A stretch of DNA of 64,000 nucleotides from Luteibacter yeojuensis (GTDB taxonomy: Bacteria; Pseudomonadota; Gammaproteobacteria; Xanthomonadales; Rhodanobacteraceae), in NCBI RefSeq assembly GCF_011742875.1, contig NZ_JAAQTL010000001.1, positions 3,230,867 through 3,294,866 on the forward strand. The letters run 5' to 3'. This document shows positions 1-6,753 of this stretch, piece by piece. Both the position numbers and the translations under genes were made by a program. How positions within the stretch are numbered: position 1 is the first letter of the stretch; every line of letters begins with the position of its first letter. The notes beneath the pieces were generated by a model. The model saw only the letters and a list, made by a program, of their open reading frames with translations. It made no database searches and was not told the DNA's origin.

Positions 1-479
1 CTGAAGGCCGACCAGGTACCGATCGCGGCGCCGCGGCGCTCCTTCGGATACGCGCTGCTGATCAAGGCCAGGCTGCCAGGCACGAGCAGGGCGGCACCGA
101 AACCCTGTACCGCGCGTGCGCCGATGAGCGCGCCGACGGTGGGCGCGGCGGCGCATGCGATCGAGGCGAGCGTGAATACGACCGTGCCGATGACGAACAC
201 GCGCCGGCGCCCGAAGCGGTCGCCGAGCACGCCACCCACGAGGATCAGCGCGGAGAGCAGCAGCGCGTACGCTTCCATGACCCACTGGGTGTCGGCCGTC
301 GTGGCGTCCAGCGCCTGCTGGATGGCCGGCAGCGCCACATTGACGATGGTGCCGTCGACGAAGGCCATGCCCGAACCCACGATGGCGGCGACGAGCGTCC
401 AGCGGCGGGCGGATTCGCTACACTCGACCGTCTCGTCCTCGGCGATGGCGTCGGGGGGCAGGGAAGGGGTCGAGGTCAT
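1..479 (-). CDS. DHA2-family MFS multidrug exporter (partial, N-terminal part)
   Basis: This is the first 159 residues of an inner-membrane proton-driven drug exporter of the EmrB/QacA type; the rest lies beyond the left edge of the window. After a hydrophilic N-terminus of about 27 residues the first helix contains the family signature FVDGTIVNVALP. It is followed by QWVMEAYALLLSALILVGG and the MFS motif A loop GDRFGRRRVF between helices 2 and 3. Later helices read through GFGAALLVPGSLALIS. The start chosen is the ATG at 479; I see no strong Shine-Dalgarno sequence. The family assignment is firm, but the substrate cannot be told from this fragment. Confidence 0.9.
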   Translation of the reverse strand, partial: MTSTPSLPPDAIAEDETVECSESARRWTLVAAIVGSGMAFVDGTIVNVALPAIQQALDATTADTQWVMEAYALLLSALILVGGVLGDRFGRRRVFVIGTVVFTLASIACAAAPTVGALIGARAVQGFGAALLVPGSLALISSAYPKERRGAAIGTWSAF

Positions 480-593
480 GGTCGACGAGCGTACCGCGTC
501 GCGCTCCCGCGTGCCCATACGCGACGGACGCGGTGCGACGCCACCTGAATGCTTGCCGCGGCAGACTTTGCCGCTCCGACGGAGGTCATGCCC

Positions 594-728
594 ATGAAAG
601 AGCGCGACACGTACGACGATCCCACCACCGGCAGCGGCGATCCCACCCACGGCGAAGGGCCGAAGCCCGAGGAGCCCGTCACGACGGGCTCGGGCGATCC
701 GCAGCACAAGCGTTCACAGGAAGACTGA
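594..728 (+). CDS. Small hydrophilic protein with a duplicated TTGSGDP motif
   Basis: This is a 44-residue acidic, glycine/proline-rich and probably disordered protein of unknown function. The motif TTGSGDP occurs twice, followed by TH in the first copy and QH in the second. The two copies use different codons, so the protein sequence rather than the DNA appears to be kept. An ATG at 588 sits only 2 nt after the ribosome site GGAGG (581-585). The ATG at 594 has normal spacing of 8 nt and is preferred. It lies 11 nt upstream of another tiny ORF and the fucosidase gene. No domain is recognised. Confidence 0.55.
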   Translation: MKERDTYDDPTTGSGDPTHGEGPKPEEPVTTGSGDPQHKRSQED

Positions 729-739
729 AGGAGAGCACC

Positions 740-808
740 ATGTCCCGCTCCAAGCGCATCGATCCGTCCCTCCGGCTCATCGCCGCGGTCAAGGCCGTGG
801 CGAAGTGA
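740..808 (+). CDS. 22-residue basic peptide, possible translational leader of the fucosidase gene
   Basis: A short ORF encodes a 22-residue cationic peptide (MSRSKRIDPSLRLIAAVKAV then AK). It has a good ribosome-binding site, AAGGAG, about 7 nt before its ATG. Its stop codon overlaps the GTG start of the next gene as GTGA. That start has no convincing Shine-Dalgarno of its own, so this peptide may exist mainly to deliver ribosomes to the fucosidase start by termination-reinitiation. A role as an independent peptide is possible but unsupported. Confidence 0.4.
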   Translation: MSRSKRIDPSLRLIAAVKAVAK

Positions 809-2262
809 ACCGGCGCGACTTCGCGAAGGCACTGGCGGCGACGGCCGCGATCGGCGGCGGCCTGTGGCCCGTCGCGAGAACGGTGGCGACGACGGTCGCC
901 GCGTCGCCGAAGCGGCACGTGGCGGTGGACCCGGAACGCCTGCGTACCCTCCAGCAGGCGTTCCTCGACCTGCGCTTCGGCATGTTCATCCACTTGAACA
1001 TGGCCACGTTCGAGGAACGCGAATGGGGCGACCCGACACTGTCGCCGACGTTGTTCGATCCGAAGCACCTCGATACGGACCAGTGGGCGCGCGCGGCGAA
1101 GTCCGCGAACATGGGCTACGCCTGCCTCACTACCAAGCACCACGACGGCTTCTGCCTCTGGCCCACGAAAACCGGCAGCGCAAACGTGATGCAGTCCTCG
1201 TACCCGCACGACGTGGTGCGTCGGTACGTGGATTCGTTCCGCAAGGCGGGACTCGGGGTCTGTCTCTATTTCTCCATCCTCGATCTGCGCCAGGACATCC
1301 GCGCACGCACGGTCACCCCGGAGAAGATCGCGCTCATCAAGGCGCAGATCGCCGAGCTGCTGACCGGCTACGGTCCGCTCACGGCATTGATCCTCGACGG
1401 GTGGAACGCGTCGTGGTCGCGCATCTCCTATGCCGAGTTGCCATACCGCGAGATCTACGACCTGGTGAAGTCGCTGCAGCCGGACTGCCTGCTCACCGAT
1501 CACAACGCGGGCAGCTACCCCGGCACGGCGCTTTACTACACGGACATCAAGCAATACGAGCAGCATGCCGGGCAGAAGATTCCGCCCGACAGCCCGGTGC
1601 CGTCGCAATCCGGCACCACGCTGCAAAGCGATTGGTTCTGGAAGAAGGCCTATCCCACCTCGGAGCTGGCCTCGGCGCGGACGATCGTCGAGGACTGGCT
1701 GAAGCCGTTCAACGAGAACCACTGCAACCTGATCCTCAACGTGGCGCCGAACCGCGACGGGCGTTTCGACGACAACGCGGTGGCGCGCCTGGCGGAAATC
1801 GGCCGGCTCTGGAAGAACACGGGGCCCGCGCCGAAGATCGGCCGTTCCGTCACGATCACCACCCCCGATCTCGCCGCCGGCAGGCCGGCCTGGGCCAGCG
1901 CGAGCGACGAGGCCGTCGGACCCGACCAGGCCTTCGACGACAACTTCCGCAGTTACTGGCTGGCGGATCGCGGCAAGGAAGACGCCTGGATCGAGGTGCG
2001 CTTCGACGAACCCGTTTCGTTCAACACGCTCTCGATCGTCGAACCTCTGCATGCCGAAGGCTATGGCGACACGAGCCGCATCGCGTCCTACAAGGTGGAG
2101 GTGGAGCGTGATGGCGGGTGGGTGGAACTCGTCGCCGGAACGAAGCCCGCGCCTTATCAGTTCCACGAGTTCCAGCGGACTGCCACAAGACGCGTCAGGC
2201 TGAGCGTGCGCGGGAAACAACCGGGTATCACCGAACTTGGCCTTTACGACGAGCCACGCTGA
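805..2262 (+). CDS. Alpha-L-fucosidase, GH29, Tat-exported, with C-terminal F5/8C-like domain
   Basis: This predicted secreted retaining glycosidase releases terminal alpha-L-fucose from glycans. The N-terminus NRRDFAKAL fits the twin-arginine export consensus and is followed by a hydrophobic stretch (about residues 10-25). The GH29 barrel covers roughly residues 45-330. It contains the family hallmark KHHDGFCLWP (111-120), and the probable nucleophile is Asp198 in LILDGWN. Residues about 345-485 look like a discoidin/F5-8C (CBM32-like) carbohydrate-binding module (AFDDNFRSYWLA, WIEVRFDEPV). The start is a GTG overlapping the stop of the preceding 22-residue ORF. At 485 residues it is a normal length for GH29 plus one module. 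The exact linkage preference is unknown. Confidence 0.9.
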   Translation: MNRRDFAKALAATAAIGGGLWPVARTVATTVAASPKRHVAVDPERLRTLQQAFLDLRFGMFIHLNMATFEEREWGDPTLSPTLFDPKHLDTDQWARAAKSANMGYACLTTKHHDGFCLWPTKTGSANVMQSSYPHDVVRRYVDSFRKAGLGVCLYFSILDLRQDIRARTVTPEKIALIKAQIAELLTGYGPLTALILDGWNASWSRISYAELPYREIYDLVKSLQPDCLLTDHNAGSYPGTALYYTDIKQYEQHAGQKIPPDSPVPSQSGTTLQSDWFWKKAYPTSELASARTIVEDWLKPFNENHCNLILNVAPNRDGRFDDNAVARLAEIGRLWKNTGPAPKIGRSVTITTPDLAAGRPAWASASDEAVGPDQAFDDNFRSYWLADRGKEDAWIEVRFDEPVSFNTLSIVEPLHAEGYGDTSRIASYKVEVERDGGWVELVAGTKPAPYQFHEFQRTATRRVRLSVRGKQPGITELGLYDEPR

Positions 2263-2359
2263 GGGCAGGTGCCGTGCAGGGGGTATTCCATGGCTGCCCG
2301 CAACGGGTTCCCCCTCGTCACACCTTTAAAACCAATGGTTTGCCACTATCTTTCCCATT

Positions 2360-2626
2360 ATGGCTACCGGATGGGCGGGCGATACCGCCGTACAAGACCA
2401 GATCGACGCCACCGTGGAAGACGCGGTGAAGCGCGCGCGCAGCCGCATGGCCAAGGGACCGAGCCTCGAACGCTGCGAGGAGTGCGACAAGCCGATCCCC
2501 GAGGCACGGCGCCAGGCCGTGCCGGGCGTGCGCCTGTGCGTCGCCTGCCAGGAAGCGGCCGACCGGGAGGAGGCCCGCTTCAGCGGTTACAACCGCCGCG
2601 GCAGCAAGGACAGTCAGCTGCGCTGA
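2360..2626 (+). CDS. DksA/TraR C4-type zinc finger protein (YbiI-like)
   Basis: This 88-residue protein has a four-cysteine zinc finger, Cys39-x2-Cys42-x17-Cys60-x2-Cys63 (ERCEECDKPIPEARR and LCVACQ), typical of the short DksA/TraR relatives. DksA-type proteins act on RNA polymerase through its secondary channel. The N-terminal part here (DQIDATVEDAVKRARSRM) is helical but too short to form the full DksA coiled coil with its acidic tip, so polymerase regulation is uncertain. It is transcribed alone, between the fucosidase gene and an inverted-repeat element. Confidence 0.85.
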   Translation: MATGWAGDTAVQDQIDATVEDAVKRARSRMAKGPSLERCEECDKPIPEARRQAVPGVRLCVACQEAADREEARFSGYNRRGSKDSQLR

Positions 2627-2641
2627 GAGCCGCGGCGGCCT

Positions 2642-2719
2642 TGTAGGAGCCGCTATAGCGGCGAGAGCCGGCTTGCGAGGCCGTCGCGAGGTTTCCTCGC
2701 CGCTATAGCGGCTCCTACA
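2642..2719. repeat. Inverted-repeat element, GTAGGAGCCGCTATAGCGG type
   Basis: TGTAGGAGCCGCTATAGCGG (2642-2661) and its exact reverse complement (2700-2719) flank a 38-nt centre ending in GAGGTTTCCTCG. The element can fold into a long hairpin between the convergent zinc-finger and DUF899 genes. It is one of eight related loci in this window and shares its centre with the copy at 32248-32325. Confidence 0.9.
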
Positions 2720-2761
2720 GGATGACGGCGGCTCCCACACAAAGCCGATATCCGGAAGGAT

Positions 2762-3472
2762 TTACGGCGCCGGATAGTCGAGGCTCGGATACCACGTCGG
2801 CGAACGTCCCTGCGGAAGGCAATCGATCACCGTCCACAACGGCATCAGGTCGGGCGCGCCGCGCGGATCCTGTCCCGGGTCCATCGTGTTGCCGTCCATC
2901 TCGCCGGACCAGAAGTGCCGGATCGTGCCGTCGCGGCGGGTGAAGACGTTGAAGGCGGGCTCGTCACCGCCTTCCTTGCCGATGGCGAAGTAGTCGCGGC
3001 TGAAGTTGCCGTTGGCATCCGAGTACAACTTCAGGTGTCTCCAGCCACGCTCCTTCGCGAAAGCGACCATCCGTTCGATGGGCGAGCGTGAAATGACCGC
3101 CAGTGACGTGTTTTGCTCGATGTCGCGCGCCTGTCCATCCCATGCGCTCAGCAACGAGGTGCACATGGGGCAGGGGCGGTCGCGCTGCGGGCCGAACATC
3201 CAGCTGTACGTGGCGAGGGTTGGCTTGTCGCCGAACAGGCCGGCGAGATCCACCGGTCCATCCACGCCGACGAAACGATAGTCGCCGCGGACTTCGCCAC
3301 CGGGAGGCAGTGCACGGCGCATCTCGGCCACCCGCTCGATATGCCGGCGCAATTCGATCTCCTCGGCCAGCAGGGCCGTGCGCGCCTTCCGGTAATCGAC
3401 GCTCTCGTTGGGAATGCGAAGTGTGCTGCGCGCCGCCAGCTCGGCGGCGGGGACAAGGGGTTGGCTGCTCAT
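2762..3472 (-). CDS. DUF899 family thioredoxin-like protein
   Basis: This 236-residue protein belongs to the DUF899 family, which has a thioredoxin-like fold. It shows the family features SWMFGPQRDRPCPMCTSLL (two cysteines as CPMC), a central LYSDANGNFSRDYF, and a C-terminal NVFTRRDGTIRHFWSGE. The CPMC motif could be redox active, but no reaction is established for the family. It starts 18 bp downstream of the GST gene on the same strand, so the two are probably co-transcribed. This suggests a thiol or stress-related job, which is an inference from context only. Confidence 0.85.
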   Translation of the reverse strand: MSSQPLVPAAELAARSTLRIPNESVDYRKARTALLAEEIELRRHIERVAEMRRALPPGGEVRGDYRFVGVDGPVDLAGLFGDKPTLATYSWMFGPQRDRPCPMCTSLLSAWDGQARDIEQNTSLAVISRSPIERMVAFAKERGWRHLKLYSDANGNFSRDYFAIGKEGGDEPAFNVFTRRDGTIRHFWSGEMDGNTMDPGQDPRGAPDLMPLWTVIDCLPQGRSPTWYPSLDYPAP

Positions 3473-3490
3473 TCGGTTGTCTCCTTGGTA

Positions 3491-4150
3491 TCAGTCGCGG
3501 TCGGGCGCGCCGAGGGGGAAGAACGCACGAAAGGGGCGGGCCTCGTCCACGGCGCGTGCGAACGAGGGGCGTGCGAGGAGGCGCCGGCGATAGGCATGCA
3601 CGTGTTCGAAGCGCGGATCGATCGCGTGCGTCCAGTCGGCGTAGAAGAGGAAAGGCGCCGCACCGCAGTCGGCGAGGGTGAAGCGGTCCAGGGCGGCCCA
3701 TTCGCGCCCGGCCATGTACGTGTCCAGCCAGGCATAGGCCAGCTCCAGCATCTCCCGCGCATCCTCCACACCCTGTCTGTCGCGCCGGCCTTCCGGCCGC
3801 AGCGCGTCGAAGACGACTTTCTGCTGGGGCGTGGAGATGTAGTTGTCGAAGAAGCGATCCATGCGCCGTACCTCGAGGGCCTCCCTGGGGTCCGCGGGGA
3901 GCATCGGGGCCGGCCCCGGATGGTAGAGGTCGAGGTATTCGACGATGCAGGTGGCCTCGGTGATGGTGCGCTTGCCGTCGACCAGCACCGGGAACCGCTT
4001 CAGCGGCCAGAGTTCGGCGAACTCCGCGTAAATTTCCGGATGCTCCGGCGAAAGCATCTTCCACTCGAACGGCGTGCCGTTCTCGTAGAAGGCGATGAGG
4101 GCCTTCTGGCAGTAGGACGAGAACGGATGGGCGTAAAGCTTCAGGGTCAT
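3491..4150 (-). CDS. Glutathione S-transferase family protein
   Basis: This cytosolic GST-like protein has 219 residues. The N-terminal thioredoxin-fold domain (about 1-80) starts LYAHPFSSYCQKALIA. It contains the conserved cis-proline region KRFPVLVDG and the glutathione-contacting ITEATCIVEYLD. A helical C-terminal domain follows with DRFTLADCGAAPFL. The start chosen is the ATG at 4150, preceded by GGTGAT; an in-frame ATG at 4156 is equally possible. A much longer upstream open frame is unlikely to be coding. It is the probable first gene of an operon with the DUF899 gene. The substrate is unknown. Confidence 0.88.
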   Translation of the reverse strand: MTLKLYAHPFSSYCQKALIAFYENGTPFEWKMLSPEHPEIYAEFAELWPLKRFPVLVDGKRTITEATCIVEYLDLYHPGPAPMLPADPREALEVRRMDRFFDNYISTPQQKVVFDALRPEGRRDRQGVEDAREMLELAYAWLDTYMAGREWAALDRFTLADCGAAPFLFYADWTHAIDPRFEHVHAYRRRLLARPSFARAVDEARPFRAFFPLGAPDRD

Positions 4151-4382
4151 TGGCATCACCACTTGGGGGTACTGACTATGCGTCGAACGGTCGACCCGAA
4201 AATCGACACGGTTCCCGCCAAACCGGGGACGGTCCGTACTCGCGAGCCTGGCCGGCCGGGCGCTAACGGGTGCGTAACCCTCTGTCGTGCATGTGAAAAC
4301 CTCGTGAAAACGTGACACGCATCACATTATTGGTGCTAGCGTAGCCCGCGCAGGAAACCCGCGTGCTTGGGGAGTACCTCGC

Positions 4383-6578
4383 GTGACGGCCCAGATTCCA
4401 GCGGTACCGGCATTCCGGTATCGCGCCTTCCTCAGCTACAGCCACCGGGACGAACCCTGGGCACGGTGGCTGCACAAGGCGCTGGAAGGTTACGTGGTGC
4501 CGCGACGCCTGGTGGGGCGGTGCACGCCCTTCGGGCCCGTGCCGCGACGGCTCGCCCCCATCTTCCGCGACAGCGACGAACTCGCGACGGCGGGCGATCT
4601 CGGCGGCAAGGTCAACGAGGCGTTGGCGGAATCCGCGAGCCTGCTCGTCGTCTGCTCGCCCAGCGCCGCGACGTCGCACTGGGTGAACGAGGAAGTGGCT
4701 GCTTTCAGGAAGCTGGGCCGTGGCGAGCGCATCTGTTGCCTGATCGTTTCCGGCGAGCCTAACGCAAGCCTCGTGCCCGGAAAGGAAGCGGAGGAATGCT
4801 TCGCTCCCGCGTTGCGCACGCGCTGGCGGAAGGACGGCGCTCTCGAAGAAGAGACCGTCGAACCCGTCGCCGCCGACGTGAGGCCGGGCAAGGACACACG
4901 GGCCGAAGCGAAGTGCCGGATCGTCGCCGGCATGCTCGGCCTCGATCTCGACGTGCTGAAACGACGCGATTACCAGCGCCGCGCACGCCGCGCCATGATC
5001 TTTTCCGCCGTCGCCCTTTTCGTCACGGCCATCACCGGCGCGCTGGCGGTCGCGGCGCTCGTGGCGCGCGACGCCGCGCAACGCAGGCAGAAGGAGGCCG
5101 AAGACCTGGTCGCCTTCATGCTCGGCGATCTCAACGACAAGCTCGCCCAGGTTTCCCGTCTCGACATCATGGCGGCGGTGGACGACAAGGCGATGGCTTA
5201 TTTCCAGGCACGATCCGACGAGGATCTCGGCGACCGGGCCCTCGCGCAGCGCGTGAAGGCACTGGAGAAGATCGGCAGCGTCCGTCTGGACCAGGGGCAA
5301 CTGGCCGCGGCGATGACGTCCTACCAGGCCGCCCTCGCCATCGCGGCGAAGCTGGCAGCGACCACGCCCGATGCCGCGCACCATCTCGCGCATGCCGAGG
5401 TCGAGACCCTGGTCGGCCTGGTGTACTGGCGGCAAGGAAAGCTCATCGAGGCACAGGCCACCTTCGCTTCGGCGAAGTCGATCCTGGAGCGCGCCGCGGG
5501 ATACGCGCCGGCCGACCTCGAGATCGCGTTCCAGCTGGCGCTGATCGACAACAACATCGGCTACGTGCTGGAGGCGCAGGGACGACTGGACGAAGCGGAC
5601 GCCCAGTACCGGCGCATGCTCAGGTCGATGCAACGCCTCGTGGCGGCACAACCCGGCAATGCGGAATGGAGCGAATCGCTCGGCTCCGCCTACAGCAACC
5701 TCGGCAAGCTGGCCCTGCTGCGCGGCGACCTGGCGGAAGCCATGCGGAAGTACGCCGAGGACGAACGCATCCAGGTACGGCTCGCCGCGGAGGCGCCGAA
5801 AGACGCCAACCGCCTCGGCCGGCTGCTGACCGCGCATGCGATCCTCGGTCGCACACAGGCGCTGGTGGGGGATCCGGCCTCCGGCATGGAGCGGCTGCAG
5901 CGTGCCGTGGATATCGCGACGTCGCTGACGGCGATGGACGCCAGCAATGCCGAGGCGCAGGAGCAGGTCGCGCTGTATGGCACGCAGCTCGCGCGTCTGC
6001 GCCGGCTCGACGGCGACCTGCTGGCGGCCAGCCGCCTGACGACGAAGGCGGAAGCGATCTTCGCGCGCCTCACCGGCATGGATGCGGAGAACGCGACATG
6101 GCGGCGCGAGTACGCCGAAACGTTGACGGAACATGCGGCGCAACTTCGCGCCGTCGACGACAGGGCGGGGGCCCGTCGCCAGGCCGCCGCCGCCTCGCGC
6201 ATGCTGGCTCCCTTGTTCGCGAAGGCGCCCGACGATCGTTCCCTCCTCCTTGCCACGGCGGCCGGATGGCTTGCGCAGGCCGACGCCGAGGTCGACGGCA
6301 GCGTCGCGCGCGCGTTGCGCGAAAAGGCGCTTGCCGCGATGGCGACGACAAGAAGCGGCGAGACCGATCCGCGCCTGCTGGCGCTTCGGACGCAGGCGCT
6401 GCTGGCCCTCGGGCGCGACGCCGAAGCGGCATCGTCGATCGGGCGTCTCTGGGACGACGGTTACCGCGACGCGGCGCTGCTGGCCAGCCTGCGCGACCAC
6501 GGTATCGACTATCCCCCCAACGAGGGTTTCCGGCACCAGTTGATGGCCGCCGAGGGAGAGGTGGCGACAGACCGGTAA
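4383..6578 (+). CDS. TIR domain - transmembrane - TPR repeat protein
   Basis: This 731-residue protein has three parts. Residues about 12-165 are a TIR domain beginning RAFLSYSHRDEPWARWL, with ASLLVVCSPSAATSHWVNEE in the middle; Glu104 falls four residues after Trp100, where NAD-cleaving TIR domains carry the catalytic glutamate. A single hydrophobic helix spans about 205-228. The remainder is helical repeats of TPR type (for example IGSVRLDQGQLAAAMTSYQA and NNIGYVLEAQGRLDEADAQY). The GTG start is preceded by GGGGAG at 8 nt spacing. It is followed by a 42-residue ORF (29 bp away) and a SLOG-like membrane protein. I infer a membrane-tethered TIR enzyme or signalling protein in a defence-like operon. 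Confidence 0.88.
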   Translation: MTAQIPAVPAFRYRAFLSYSHRDEPWARWLHKALEGYVVPRRLVGRCTPFGPVPRRLAPIFRDSDELATAGDLGGKVNEALAESASLLVVCSPSAATSHWVNEEVAAFRKLGRGERICCLIVSGEPNASLVPGKEAEECFAPALRTRWRKDGALEEETVEPVAADVRPGKDTRAEAKCRIVAGMLGLDLDVLKRRDYQRRARRAMIFSAVALFVTAITGALAVAALVARDAAQRRQKEAEDLVAFMLGDLNDKLAQVSRLDIMAAVDDKAMAYFQARSDEDLGDRALAQRVKALEKIGSVRLDQGQLAAAMTSYQAALAIAAKLAATTPDAAHHLAHAEVETLVGLVYWRQGKLIEAQATFASAKSILERAAGYAPADLEIAFQLALIDNNIGYVLEAQGRLDEADAQYRRMLRSMQRLVAAQPGNAEWSESLGSAYSNLGKLALLRGDLAEAMRKYAEDERIQVRLAAEAPKDANRLGRLLTAHAILGRTQALVGDPASGMERLQRAVDIATSLTAMDASNAEAQEQVALYGTQLARLRRLDGDLLAASRLTTKAEAIFARLTGMDAENATWRREYAETLTEHAAQLRAVDDRAGARRQAAAASRMLAPLFAKAPDDRSLLLATAAGWLAQADAEVDGSVARALREKALAAMATTRSGETDPRLLALRTQALLALGRDAEAASSIGRLWDDGYRDAALLASLRDHGIDYPPNEGFRHQLMAAEGEVATDR

Positions 6579-6607
6579 GGACCGTTCCACATCCACGGGA
6601 GAACACC

Positions 6608-6736
6608 ATGGCCAATACACCCACCGACAAGACACCCGACAAGCAGACGGCTCCTGCCGAGAGCAAGCCGTCGGAGCCAACCAAGACGGTCCCCGGCGCG
6701 GACCTCACGAAGAAGGGAGGAATCAAGCCGAGCTGA
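6608..6736 (+). CDS. 42-residue Lys/Pro/Thr-rich peptide between the TIR and SLOG genes
   Basis: A short ORF begins at ATG 6608 after a good ribosome site (GGGAG, about 6 nt before the start). The product begins MANTPTDKTPDKQ and ends GADLTKKGGIKPS; it is hydrophilic, lacks hydrophobic segments and is probably unstructured. It lies 29 bp after the TIR gene and just before the SLOG-like gene, so it is almost certainly on the same transcript. No homologous domain is recognised. It could be a regulatory partner or cleavage substrate of its neighbours, but that is speculation. Confidence 0.6.
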   Translation: MANTPTDKTPDKQTAPAESKPSEPTKTVPGADLTKKGGIKPS

Positions 6737-6753
6737 CCGCCGTGAAGGCTCCC

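Noticed and set aside
4263-6680. 805-residue open frame on the strand opposite to the TIR-TPR gene
   Set aside because: It is an antisense shadow of a high-GC gene, with no recognisable domain and Arg-rich composition.
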